The notes beneath the pieces are model-generated. The model had not been told where the DNA came from, searched no databases, and saw nothing but the letters and a program-made list of their open reading frames with translations. A DNA stretch of 37,549 nt, from contig LCBB01000011.1 of assembly GCA_000996895.1 (NCBI GenBank), positions 1 through 37,549 on the forward strand. Direction: 5' to 3'. The DNA is from a candidate division WWE3 bacterium GW2011_GWC2_41_23 (lineage in GTDB: Bacteria > Patescibacteriota > WWE3 > UBA101185 > UBA10185). The position numbers and the translations under genes are program-made. Shown piece after piece: positions 15,801-23,094 of the stretch (positions are counted from its first letter, which is position 1; every line of letters begins with the position of its first letter).

Positions 15801-16524
15801 AAAGGCTACAGAGATGGATCACTACAACAGGTACTGTAACCTTCTACAAAATCAGGATGAAATGCCAAATATCTCAGGAACTCCGGGTGTTTTAACTTAC
15901 TCTTCAGCAGAAAACGCAGTGTGCGATTCCTTTCCGTTCCCTTATCTACCCCAGACAACAGGGTACCTTTTGGAAGTAAGAGCACATAATGTGGCGGGGG
16001 CGCCTCTGCGTATGTGCCTGACAAATGAGTTCTCAAAAAGATGCGATCTGTACGTCGAACTTCCCAAGAACCCTGAAATGGAAAGCTATTATTACCTCAT
16101 ACCCCCGATGGGTGACGAGATGGGTTACACGGTGAATTTTTCTAACCTTATTTTTGGTAGTGACTATACCGAGAATCAACTGGAATCGGTGCGCTTATCT
16201 CCCATACCTTATAATTATTTACGAAGTTTCCACACCGAAGTTTTACCTGAAAATGGGAAGCAACTGATTGTTTTGAACGAGGCATATGAAAAAGGTTGGA
16301 CGGCATTTTGCGGATTAGTCCCGTGCAAAGCCGAACATGTGACCGTTAATAACTGGGCGAACGGTTGGGTGTTTGAAGGCAAAAGGGACGCTTCGGGTAT
16401 AAAATTTATCTTTTTACCCGAGCTTCTGGAGTATCTGGGGTTGCTAATACTGATTCCCGTTGCAATTTTCACTTTTAGGTACAAAGAAAAATTTACTGAG
16501 GACAAGGGGGATCGGGATGAATGA
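12886..16524 (+). CDS. Very large multi-pass membrane protein, GT-C/AftD-like N-terminus
   Basis: Predicted envelope-glycan membrane enzyme. The 1212-aa product has about 11-12 membrane segments within residues 20-470. An early outer loop carries GWDTLHPEFN, consistent with the acidic motif of GT-C transferases such as AftD- or YfhO-like proteins. A long extracytoplasmic region (about 480-1180) of beta-type sequence with scattered cysteines follows, and a final membrane helix near the C-terminus (LLEYLGLLILIPVAIF) precedes a basic tail. The GTG start has TATACT 6 nt upstream and no true SD. It overlaps the epimerase gene by 8 bp, so the two are probably co-translated and act in one pathway. 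The precise transferase family is uncertain. Confidence 0.65.
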   Translation: MQLSAPKPPIFNKFPESLKKIGFYPALLFLIILIICIKNYTPGTFLTGWDTLHPEFNLSLYWQRILGGVWQEHQGLGAVASQSHASEIPRMVLYSLIDLFFGLRFVRYAYAFLTLFLGSFGVYFFLKDVLLRRFEKASKLLGAFVGALFYLLNLGTLQHFYVPLEMFLTHFGFLGWYMWSSSLFYQTGKRKYLVLFFLFTLFGSSQAHTSTLFYAFFIYFFAYFLLILLTDLSQKLSWRPEYLKRTAIIFGATLIINFFWLLPNFYFAVGHGGEVNMSKIHGLFSNEAFLANKKYGGTQDVTILRSFLFSWGEHTGNAQYGELLDEWILHLNSPGVLILGYGLFIFACIGVIASVVRREKFGYGVFAFFAIGIFFLFNVNPPFGGLFVLMQNTVPLFKEAFRFPFTKFSIGLMFAYSAFFGYALSWYANLFHKITQRILLPKFVRGSILVLVTSLLIYYMWPAFSGNLLSSSMRVDIPKRYFEMFKYFDSQEGYGRIADFPVHSFWGWVYYDWIPANRGGYQGAGFLWFGIKQPLLNREFDRWNLLNEQYYREMSYAVYSRDPDLMTDVLDKYKIRWLLVDESVMIPAADSKQLFYPEIKKLFAETQKISLSRDFGQGLYVYEYSSPQVMSRVESHDTFYPVGDVVYKEPYDTVYSFYNPYISGGEENFPYVGVTNTDETVKEEYVQNQGDVTFVNPKFITGDAILTGKDESGEKSARVPLTAALERLPGNAGLVFSINHVSSGEELMRTTFDGIDSGSAVAMSVNGDPRGLFINSAEFGKKEVNFYYNVGAPNSLNIFTLKEGNISIMGYTGELEPCSDLYGMSSYEIKRLEDGFTLTGSGLKACLTLPVTSVLDSSEEVNVSNPYVIKADVTPDNPYSICVFSNKSGLCENYYRDGVHMFTVKGNVGDYFLRFNSNALGSNSPVATTFRNIKIYSVENTIASQIVLDELKVLTPFVSEPYKIANNMSFGGKATEMDHYNRYCNLLQNQDEMPNISGTPGVLTYSSAENAVCDSFPFPYLPQTTGYLLEVRAHNVAGAPLRMCLTNEFSKRCDLYVELPKNPEMESYYYLIPPMGDEMGYTVNFSNLIFGSDYTENQLESVRLSPIPYNYLRSFHTEVLPENGKQLIVLNEAYEKGWTAFCGLVPCKAEHVTVNNWANGWVFEGKRDASGIKFIFLPELLEYLGLLILIPVAIFTFRYKEKFTEDKGDRDE

Positions 16525-17530
16525 GATTTTAGTCACAGGAGGAGCCGGTTACATAGGAAGTCACGCTGTTAAAAGGTTACTGAAAGAAAATTACAAAGTT
16601 CACGTCCTGGATAATTTTACAACCGGCCGCAGACAAGCCTTGGAGAACCTGAGAAAATATGGAGAAATCAATGTAATTGAGGCCGATTTGAGAGACGGGG
16701 AGAAGGTTAAAAATGCCCTAACAGCGGGTAGTCTGAAGAACGTTTCTACCGTATTACACTTTGCAGGAGTGCTGTCTGTAAGCGAATCCATGCAGAATCC
16801 TCACAAGTACTTCTTAAATAACCTGATGGGGTCCGTTAACCTTTTGGAGGCTGTGAGAGAAGCAGGAATAAAGAACATAATATTTTCCTCGACCTGCGCG
16901 ACTTACGGCAATTCTCAGTATCTGCCTATAGACGAAGAACATCCGCAAAATCCCACCAACCCTTACGGGGAATCCAAGCTTATGGTGGAAAAAGCCATCA
17001 AGTGGTATTCGGCGTTGTTCGGGCTAAAGTATGTAATTTTCCGCTACTTTAACGTTTTCGGCTCCGATCCTGATTGTGACGTTGGGTACAGTTCTTTGCC
17101 CTCCGTTCACCTCGTACAGAGCGCCGTCAGAGGAGCATTGGGACTTTCCCCCTTTAACGTAACTTGTGCTGATAATTTCAAAACCCGAGACGGTACTCCG
17201 GTGAGGGATTACGTCGATGTTGTGGATTTGGTGGGCGCTCATTTTAGGGCGGTAAAGTATCTTGAAAAGGGCGGGGCAAGTGATATTTTCAATCTCGGTA
17301 CCGGTAAAGGTTACACAGTTTACGAAATAATTGACCAAGTAGAGAAAACCATAGGAAACAAGTTTGACCGCAATCCGGGTGAGATCCGTCAGGGGGAGTA
17401 CGCAGAGGTTTACGCCAACTTCGATAAGGCTACCGCTTCTCTCGGTTGGAACCCTTCCACTTCTCTTGAGACGGGCATTAATAACCTTGTGAACTGGTTC
17501 AAAAAGTACCCCGAGGGGCTCGAAAACTGA
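16517..17530 (+). CDS. galE: NAD-dependent UDP-glucose 4-epimerase
   Basis: Short-chain dehydrogenase-type sugar-nucleotide epimerase that probably interconverts UDP-glucose and UDP-galactose (or the N-acetyl forms). The 338-aa product has the NAD-binding GGAGYIGS motif at residues 7-14, the catalytic Ser/Thr region FSSTCATYG and the Tyr-x3-Lys pair in NPYGESK, then RYFNVFGSDPD and GTPVRDYVDVVD typical of GalE. The track starts 57 nt upstream inside the previous gene; ATG 16517 has AAGGGGG 6 nt before it and gives the standard MNEILVTGGAGYIG start. The 8-bp overlap with the upstream membrane transferase suggests it supplies that enzyme's donor route. Confidence 0.92.
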   Translation: MNEILVTGGAGYIGSHAVKRLLKENYKVHVLDNFTTGRRQALENLRKYGEINVIEADLRDGEKVKNALTAGSLKNVSTVLHFAGVLSVSESMQNPHKYFLNNLMGSVNLLEAVREAGIKNIIFSSTCATYGNSQYLPIDEEHPQNPTNPYGESKLMVEKAIKWYSALFGLKYVIFRYFNVFGSDPDCDVGYSSLPSVHLVQSAVRGALGLSPFNVTCADNFKTRDGTPVRDYVDVVDLVGAHFRAVKYLEKGGASDIFNLGTGKGYTVYEIIDQVEKTIGNKFDRNPGEIRQGEYAEVYANFDKATASLGWNPSTSLETGINNLVNWFKKYPEGLEN

Positions 17531-17555
17531 CCCCAAACCGCCCTTCCTTAGACAA

Positions 17556-17594
17556 CCCCATAGTGTTGACAAAAGTGCCAAATCGGGTTAGAAT
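17556..17594 (+). promoter_or_regulatory. Promoter with CCCCATAGT upstream box
   Basis: TTGACA (17566-17571), 17 bp, TAGAAT (17589-17594), then 6 nt to ATG 17601. CCCCATAGTGTTGACAAAA (17556-17574) matches 7557-7575 in 18 of 19 positions. Confidence 0.85.
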
Positions 17595-17600
17595 ACCCAC

Positions 17601-17711
17601 ATGATTGATCCGTATGGTCAATCCAAGAGTACTAAGTTCCCTGCCAAATCAACAAAAACTGCCATATTTAACTTGCCGCAAGACAAGATGGGTATGGGTT
17701 TTGTTATTTGA
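17601..17711 (+). CDS. 36-aa leaderless small ORF ahead of the surface protein
   Basis: Not in the ORF track. The ATG lies exactly 6 nt after a near-consensus -10, the same spacing as several other predicted leaderless genes here, so it would be the first codon of the mRNA. It encodes a basic peptide beginning MIDPYGQSKSTKFPAKSTK and ending DKMGMGFVI. Its TGA stop is 5 nt before the ATG of the surface-protein gene, which has no SD, so re-initiation or coupling from this ORF is the likely way that gene is translated. I know no family. A real small protein or a coupling leader are both possible. Confidence 0.5.
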   Translation: MIDPYGQSKSTKFPAKSTKTAIFNLPQDKMGMGFVI

Positions 17712-17716
17712 ATTAT

Positions 17717-18328
17717 ATGAAAGAAAAAGGTTACAAGTTAATAGCTTTGATAACAGTCGTAGCCGGCTTGTTCCTTTTGTCAAGTGACAAGGCCCTTGCT
17801 GACTGCGAGTCAAATTACGGCGGAGGCGAAACCTGCATAATCAATAAGAGGTTTAGCATAGAGAAGAAAGTCAGAATAGAAGGCGATGATGATTGGGAAT
17901 CTAAAGTCACTGACGTCGAGGAAGACGACACAGTTGAGTTTAGAATAAGAATCAAAAACCTTTCTGACGAAGACGCCGACATAGATTTCGACGATATGAA
18001 GATGAGCGACTCTCTGCCAGATGAAATGGATAGAGTAGGCGGCTCAGGCTTAACCGAGTACTGGGACGATTTTGAGCCCGGTGAGACCAAGACCTTTATC
18101 ATAGAGGCTGAGATAGACTCAGACGAGTTTGATAGAGACGAAGCTTTTGACAAATGTATTGTAAATAAAGCTAAGGTCTATTGGGGTGATGAATTTGAGG
18201 GATCTGACACCGCTACTGTATGTTACGGTGATAACCGGTATAGCAGGAATCGGATCTTTACTAGTCGGTGCTTTGCTGAGAAAGAAAAGATAACCCTCTC
18301 CGAGGGTTGCCCTCACAGCGTGAGGTAA
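17717..18328 (+). CDS. Secreted acidic surface protein, apparently frameshifted near the C-terminus
   Basis: Exported protein, probably anchored at the surface. It has a signal peptide (about 1-28, ending KALAD), then an Asp/Glu-rich beta-sandwich-like domain resembling DUF11/CARDB modules (VEEDDTVEFRIRIKN, FEPGETKTFIIEAEI, DTATVC). After DTATVCYG this frame turns into unlikely sequence coding through two hairpins. The +1 frame from about 18225 reads TVITGIAGIGSLLVGALLRKKR and stops at 18293: a TVITG (LPxTG-like) site, hydrophobic helix and basic tail, just what a sortase substrate needs. So the real end is probably 18293, by frameshift mutation, sequence error or programmed shift. The sortase gene is next. 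The start is ATG 17717 rather than the track's TTG 17708. Confidence 0.7.
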   Translation: MKEKGYKLIALITVVAGLFLLSSDKALADCESNYGGGETCIINKRFSIEKKVRIEGDDDWESKVTDVEEDDTVEFRIRIKNLSDEDADIDFDDMKMSDSLPDEMDRVGGSGLTEYWDDFEPGETKTFIIEAEIDSDEFDRDEAFDKCIVNKAKVYWGDEFEGSDTATVCYGDNRYSRNRIFTSRCFAEKEKITLSEGCPHSVR

Positions 18329-18439
18329 ATCTCTTTTCTCTCCGGGCAGGACACGCGTCCTTCCGGAGTCCCCGTTTGCCCTTTGCCTTTGGGCAGGGGG
18401 CAGAATGGTTGGGTTTGGGTTACTTACTCGACCATTCTG
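18292..18439. other. Array of five hairpins between surface protein and sortase
   Basis: In order: AACCCTC/GAGGGTT (18292-18308); CCTCAC/GTGAGG (18311-18325); TCCGG with CCGGA enclosing AGGAC-ACGC-GTCCT (18341-18367); CCCC/GGGG enclosing TGCCC/GGGCA (18370-18400); and CAGAATGGT/ACCATTCTG with a 21-nt loop (18401-18439). None has a proper T-run. Nearly every base is in a stem. It may be a structured RNA or mRNA processing/stability region; no known family is recognised. Confidence 0.6.
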
Positions 18440-18472
18440 TTCCTTGCCTAAAATTTCCTTCATAATCACATT

Positions 18473-19093
18473 ATGGAATCACCTAACTTCTTAATACTCC
18501 TGACCCTATTGGGCGGTGCCGGTTATTATGCCTACACCAAAGGACTGTTGCCCGATTTCCTTAAGAAAAAAGAAGTTCCCGTAGAACAGCCTGTTGAGGA
18601 ACAAGTTTCGGTTTTTGAACCTGTTGCAGAGCCTATTCTTCTACCTCCCACCAGCATTTCCATAAAAGAAAGAAATATAAGTGCTGATATTGTGGAAGTG
18701 GGGTTGCAGACCGACGGTACTTTGGGTACCCCCAAAAAATGGAATGAAGCCGGGTGGTATACAAAAGGTGCAAAACCCGGTGAAGAGGGTAACGTTATAA
18801 TTAACGCACATTTTGATGACAATCTGGGCAGACCCGCTGCTTTTTGGCAGTTGAAAAACGCCACAGTAGGTGATACAGTTCTTTTAGAAGATAGTTTAGG
18901 AAGATTGTACGCTTACCAGATCGTCGACTCTTTCCTAGTCGATATCAATGACCCCGATAGACTTGCGGTATTGAAAGATACTGAGGGCAAGTCAGAGTTA
19001 ACGTTGATTACATGTGGTGGAATATGGCTCCCAGGTAAATCGACATACGATAAAAGACTAGTAGTGAAGGCCGAGCTTATCGAATCTTTGTGA
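18473..19093 (+). CDS. Sortase, class E/F-like
   Basis: Cysteine transpeptidase that cleaves a C-terminal sorting signal and links the protein to the envelope. The 206-aa product has one N-terminal membrane anchor (about 5-22), a linker, and a sortase domain with all three catalytic residues: His in NAHFDD (about 112), Cys in TLITCGG (about 180) and Arg in YDKRLVV (about 194). The compact size fits class E/F single-gene sortases. It is the only sortase in the window and lies beside a surface protein whose shifted frame gives a sorting-signal-like tail. The ATG has CATAAT 6 nt upstream and no SD, so a leaderless start is likely. Confidence 0.9.
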   Translation: MESPNFLILLTLLGGAGYYAYTKGLLPDFLKKKEVPVEQPVEEQVSVFEPVAEPILLPPTSISIKERNISADIVEVGLQTDGTLGTPKKWNEAGWYTKGAKPGEEGNVIINAHFDDNLGRPAAFWQLKNATVGDTVLLEDSLGRLYAYQIVDSFLVDINDPDRLAVLKDTEGKSELTLITCGGIWLPGKSTYDKRLVVKAELIESL

Positions 19094-19108
19094 TCCGATG
19101 AGGCTTAG

Positions 19109-19149
19109 AGTCGGGAGGTAGCAAGGGGCAGTGGCTATCTCCCGGCTTT
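19109..19149 (+). terminator. Strong hairpin after the sortase gene
   Basis: AGTCGGGAGGTAGC (19109-19122) pairs over all 14 positions with GCTATCTCCCGGCT (19134-19147), including two G-T pairs, and is followed by TTTA. A second small stem, AGGC-GAGT-GCCT, follows. The T-run is short, so termination may be weak or Rho-assisted. Confidence 0.55.
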
Positions 19150-19203
19150 AGGCGAGTGCCTGAAACAGATTGATGTATAAATTTCATTTTTAAACAATTA
19201 AAT

Positions 19204-20553
19204 ATGCCGATTAAAAAACCTGTAGATACAAGTAAAGATAGTAATTTGATTAATAACGGTGTTCAATTTCCCGATACTTCCGTTGTTAAAAAGAGAACAG
19301 CTCCGAAGACTGACGATGCGGAGAGTGTTGCTCCTGTTGTGGAACAGGAACCTATAAAAGAGGTACCCGCTACACCCGCCCCACTTTATTCCTACCAGCA
19401 CAAACCCAATATTCCTACAGAAGATAACGGTTCTAACGGCGACTCGGTTGGCATAGAAGGAATGCTGGAGATATTAAATGATTACGGTGTCATAAGACAA
19501 AGAGAAAAGTCCGAATCGGATCTTCCGCGCGATGTTTATATAAGCCATTCACAGATTAAAAGATTCAATTTAAGAAAAGGTGATAGCATAAAAGGTTATG
19601 CTAGACCCCCCAAAGAAGGGGAGAGGTACCTTTCTTTACTGAGAATTGAATCGGTCGAAGGAATAGAACCCGAAAGTGCCAGGAAAAGACCACATTTCAC
19701 CGAGCTTACCCCTATTTTCCCGAAGGATTGGATGAAGCTTGAAACGACCAAAGACGTTATTTCCACCAGACTAATTGACTTAATAGCCCCTATAGGTAAG
19801 GGACAAAGAGCTATGCTCGTTGCTCCTCCTAAGGCAGGTAAAACATTTTTACTCATGGATATTGCAAACGGTATAACTACCAACCACCCTGAAATTGTGC
19901 TTATGGTTGCCCTCATCGGAGAACGTCCGGAAGAGGTCACACACTTTAGCCGTAACGTTAAAGGCGAAGTGTACGCAAGTAATTTTGATGAGAGAGCTGA
20001 AGAGCAGACAAGAGTTTCAGAATTGTGCCTGGAAAGAGCAAAAAGACTGGCGGAAAGAGGAAAAGACGTAGTCATTTTAATGGACTCAATAACCAGACTT
20101 GCCCGTGCGTATAACATGGTTGCTCCTCCTTCCGGTAGAACTTTAACAGGAGGTTTTGATCCCGCAGCTTTGTACCCTGCTAAACACTTCTTCGGTGCCG
20201 CGAGAAATTTCGAAGAAAAAGGTAGCTTAACTATCATCGCTACCGCTCTTGTTGAAACAGGTTCAAGGATGGATGATGTTATCTTTGAAGAGTTCAAGGG
20301 TACGGGTAACATGGAGTTGAGGCTGGATAGAAGCCTGTCGGAAAGACGAATCTTCCCGGCAATAGACATTAAATCAAGCGGTACCAGACACGAGGAGCAG
20401 TTGTTCGACGCCCCTACACTGGAGAAGGTTTATAGACTAAGGAGAATGGTTGACCTTTTAGACGAAAGAGATGCCACGGACTTGGTCATAGACAGGCTCA
20501 AGAAGACAAAAACCAATAAAGACTTTCTTGATACCCTTCATACAGGGGCTTAA
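19204..20553 (+). CDS. rho: Transcription termination factor Rho
   Basis: Hexameric RNA-dependent ATPase that ends transcription. The 449-aa product has a variable Lys/Pro/Glu-rich N-terminus (about 1-75), a Rho N/OB-fold RNA-binding region (about 80-155) with GDSIKGYARPPKEGERY, and the RecA-like ATPase with Walker A APPKAGKTFLL (about 210), LIGERPEEVTHFSR, Walker B VVILMDSITRLARAYN and the Q/R-loop region GTGNMELRLDRSLSERRIFPA. All motor motifs look intact. Start ATG 19204 has no SD; TAAATT is the nearest -10-like hexamer, about 20 nt upstream. Confidence 0.97.
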   Translation: MPIKKPVDTSKDSNLINNGVQFPDTSVVKKRTAPKTDDAESVAPVVEQEPIKEVPATPAPLYSYQHKPNIPTEDNGSNGDSVGIEGMLEILNDYGVIRQREKSESDLPRDVYISHSQIKRFNLRKGDSIKGYARPPKEGERYLSLLRIESVEGIEPESARKRPHFTELTPIFPKDWMKLETTKDVISTRLIDLIAPIGKGQRAMLVAPPKAGKTFLLMDIANGITTNHPEIVLMVALIGERPEEVTHFSRNVKGEVYASNFDERAEEQTRVSELCLERAKRLAERGKDVVILMDSITRLARAYNMVAPPSGRTLTGGFDPAALYPAKHFFGAARNFEEKGSLTIIATALVETGSRMDDVIFEEFKGTGNMELRLDRSLSERRIFPAIDIKSSGTRHEEQLFDAPTLEKVYRLRRMVDLLDERDATDLVIDRLKKTKTNKDFLDTLHTGA

Positions 20554-20639
20554 TCTCCAAAAGAAACTCAAACCGAGGATTTGCCGTTATATTGAGGTAT
20601 TGGTAAAATCGGTAGAACGCTTGTTGATAAGCACTGATT

Positions 20640-21842
20640 ATGGTTTTTACTATCAAACGCCCGGTGTCTAAACGTTTTTTTCAGCTTAGTTTTGAAGGAT
20701 TTAGGCCGCAAGGACGGAACAAATTTGAACAGTTCGTGAATATTTGGGCGGAGTTTTTCCGTTCTATACTGGAGTATCTGTGGGACAAGATCGTGGATAT
20801 TTTGTTCTTTATTGCTTCAGTCCTGTACTATATTTTCCAATTACCTTCCGTTGCTAAATCATTTGTCGTCAAAAAGTTGATTTGGTCCAGAGGAAAGCTC
20901 GGGAGACCTCTGGCGTTTGTAACCGTAGTTGCAGCTTCGTTAATAGTTTTCATGATCGGCGAGGTGTTAAGCAGTTACGATTTTATCGCGAGCCCTCAGG
21001 TTAAAGCAGATTACATTTCTACATCCAGTGACATCATTCCCAAGAGGGAAATGGCAGTTACAACTTTGCCCGAGGAGAGAAAAAGGACAGAGTCACTTAC
21101 TTACAAAATCGAATCGGGAGACACCCTCTACAGCATCGGGGAGAAGTTCAAAATTTCCGCCGACGCTTTGAAATATGTAAACAATTTGTCTGACAACTCA
21201 ATTCTTAAAGTAGGTCAGGACATAACAGTTCCTCCGGTAGCCGGTCTAATCCATACTGTTGAAAGAGGGGACACTCTCACTTCAATCGCGTTGAAGTATG
21301 ATGTACCTGCTCAAGCTGTGGCCGACTTTAATTACATATTGGATACTTCAACTCTGGCTTTAGGTACGGAGTTGGTTATTCCGGGCGGGAAAGTGCCTAA
21401 GGTTGTACCTGTGTATACGCTTTATTCCGGCGCTCCTTCAACAGGTGACTCTTCTGCGGCTAACGCTGACAAAGGGTTTTGTGTCTGGCCGTCGACCGTC
21501 AGGGTTGTTACGCAATACTACAGCTGGTACCACAATGGCGTGGATATAGCCACACCTCATAACATCTCTTCGCCCCCGCTTCTGGCCTGTACTTCAGGTA
21601 CTGTGGTTAGAGCAGGATGGGATCCTTTTGGACTGGGGCTGCACGTGAGAATTGACCACGGAGGTGGTTACGAAACGGTTTATGGTCATATGAGCCGTAT
21701 TGATGTAAGCTATGGCCAGCAAGTTTCACGTGGGGATGTTATTGGGTTGATGGGAAACACGGGGAGATCGACAGGTCCGCACGTACACTTTATAGTCAAA
21801 TACAACGGTATAGCTCAAGACCCGTTTAATTTCGTTCAATAA
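20640..21842 (+). CDS. LysM-containing M23 family peptidoglycan endopeptidase
   Basis: Predicted cell-wall hydrolase or regulator of division-site hydrolysis. The 400-aa product has an amphipathic/hydrophobic N-terminal stretch (about 35-68), a membrane anchor (about 90-112), two LysM glycan-binding repeats (about 152-200 with YKIESGDTLYSIGEKF, and 204-250 with HTVERGDTLTSIALKY) and a C-terminal M23 (LytM) domain (about 290-400). The zinc and catalytic residues are present: HNGVDIA, YGHMS and GPHVHF. The enzyme would be active outside the membrane. It starts 86 bp after rho and ends 2 bp before obgE, so it may be co-transcribed with obgE. Confidence 0.93.
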   Translation: MVFTIKRPVSKRFFQLSFEGFRPQGRNKFEQFVNIWAEFFRSILEYLWDKIVDILFFIASVLYYIFQLPSVAKSFVVKKLIWSRGKLGRPLAFVTVVAASLIVFMIGEVLSSYDFIASPQVKADYISTSSDIIPKREMAVTTLPEERKRTESLTYKIESGDTLYSIGEKFKISADALKYVNNLSDNSILKVGQDITVPPVAGLIHTVERGDTLTSIALKYDVPAQAVADFNYILDTSTLALGTELVIPGGKVPKVVPVYTLYSGAPSTGDSSAANADKGFCVWPSTVRVVTQYYSWYHNGVDIATPHNISSPPLLACTSGTVVRAGWDPFGLGLHVRIDHGGGYETVYGHMSRIDVSYGQQVSRGDVIGLMGNTGRSTGPHVHFIVKYNGIAQDPFNFVQ

Positions 21843-21844
21843 AA

Positions 21845-22990
21845 ATGATTGATTTGGTAAAAATAAAATTAAGGGCCGGTAACGGCGGGGACGGCAAAGT
21901 CTCGTTTTTCAGGGAAAAAGGCACTCCTAAAGGAGGGCCCGACGGCGGTGACGGCGGTGACGGAGGCAGTGTTTATTTTGTAGCAAACAGAAATATGGCC
22001 ACGCTTAGGGATTTCAGAGCAAAAGAAATGTATGCGGGGGAGGACGGAGGCTTTGGGGGGAAACTGAAAATGTACGGGGCTGACGGTAAAGATTATAGAA
22101 TTTCGGTGCCTTTGGGTACCTTAGTTTATGAATTAAAAGAAGGTCGTGAAGTTCTAGTTGCCGACATGGATATTGACGGAAAGGAATTTCTTATTGCCCG
22201 GGGCGGAATAGGTGGCCGGGGTAATTATAGATTCCGTAGCTCTACAAATCAGACGCCGGTTCAGTACACTCCGGGAACTTTGGGCGAACAAAAAGAAATT
22301 AAGCTTGAAGTAAAACTCGTAGCCGATGTCGGACTAATAGGATTACCGAATGCCGGAAAAAGCACGTTATTAAATAAACTAACACACGCAAACGTCAAAG
22401 TAGCGAACTATCCTTTTACGACTCTTTCTCCGAACTTAGGTGTAATGGAGCTGGAAAACGGTGAAAACATTATTATTTCCGATATCCCCGGATTGATAGA
22501 GGGTGCTTCGGAAGGTAAGGGGCTGGGGGATGAGTTTCTAAGGCACGTAGAACGCACCAGGGTGCTCGTACACCTCATAGATCCGTTGGAAGGCTATTCT
22601 GATGGGGGCGGTTTAAATTTGGCAGAAAATACCCTTACTAATTACAGAAAAATAAGAAAAGAATTGGAAGTTTATGGAAAGGGATTAATAGCTAAACCTG
22701 AACTAGTAATTATAAATAAAATAGATATTACTGAAGTGAAAGATATTTTAAAAAGTATTACTGACTATTTTAAAAAACAGAAAATCGATGTTATAGGTAT
22801 ATCAGGTGTATCGGGGGAGGGAATAGAACAATTGATGGGGAAGATAAAAAAGATACTTGAAGACAACCCGAAAAGGCCGATGTTCAACGCGGAAAAGCCG
22901 GTTAAACTGTTTACAATAGAGAACCTTCCAAACAAGAGAATGGTTTTTGGCCATGATAATGTTAAAACTTTTACTCCCAGAGGCATCTGA
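21845..22990 (+). CDS. obgE: Ribosome-associated GTPase Obg
   Basis: Essential GTPase in late 50S assembly. The 381-aa product has the glycine-rich Obg fold (about 1-158: GNGGDGKVSFFREK, GGDGGDGGSVYFVA), then the G domain with G1 GLPNAGKST, G3 DIPGLIEGASEGKGLGDEFLRH and G4 NKID, and a shortened C-terminus ending KTFTPRGI. There is no full OCT domain. It lies 2 bp after the M23 gene. Its TGA stop abuts TATAAT (22991-22996), the likely -10 of tRNA-Ala. Confidence 0.96.
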   Translation: MIDLVKIKLRAGNGGDGKVSFFREKGTPKGGPDGGDGGDGGSVYFVANRNMATLRDFRAKEMYAGEDGGFGGKLKMYGADGKDYRISVPLGTLVYELKEGREVLVADMDIDGKEFLIARGGIGGRGNYRFRSSTNQTPVQYTPGTLGEQKEIKLEVKLVADVGLIGLPNAGKSTLLNKLTHANVKVANYPFTTLSPNLGVMELENGENIIISDIPGLIEGASEGKGLGDEFLRHVERTRVLVHLIDPLEGYSDGGGLNLAENTLTNYRKIRKELEVYGKGLIAKPELVIINKIDITEVKDILKSITDYFKKQKIDVIGISGVSGEGIEQLMGKIKKILEDNPKRPMFNAEKPVKLFTIENLPNKRMVFGHDNVKTFTPRGI

Positions 22991-23018
22991 TATAATTCTT
23001 AAGCACCGTTTGCATTAC

Positions 23019-23094
23019 GGGCCGTTAGCTTAGTTGGTAGAGCGCTTCCATGGCATGGAAGAGGTCAGGAGTTCGAATCTCCTACGGTCCACCA
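23019..23094 (+). tRNA. tRNA-Ala (anticodon GGC)
   Basis: Complete cloverleaf: acceptor GGGCCGT/ACGGTCC with the G3-U70 pair that identifies alanine tRNAs, anticodon stem CTTCC/GGAAG with loop ATGGCAT (anticodon GGC, reads GCC), T-arm AGGAG-TTCGAAT-CTCCT, and an encoded CCA end. A perfect TATAAT lies at 22991-22996, 22 nt upstream. The last 21 nt, CGAATCTCCTACGGTCCACCA, are repeated at 23223-23243. Confidence 0.97.

Noticed and set aside
17605-17787. 60-aa ORF from the track
   Set aside because: It overlaps the 36-aa leaderless ORF and the surface-protein start in another frame; the composition is not protein-like and it lacks initiation signals.
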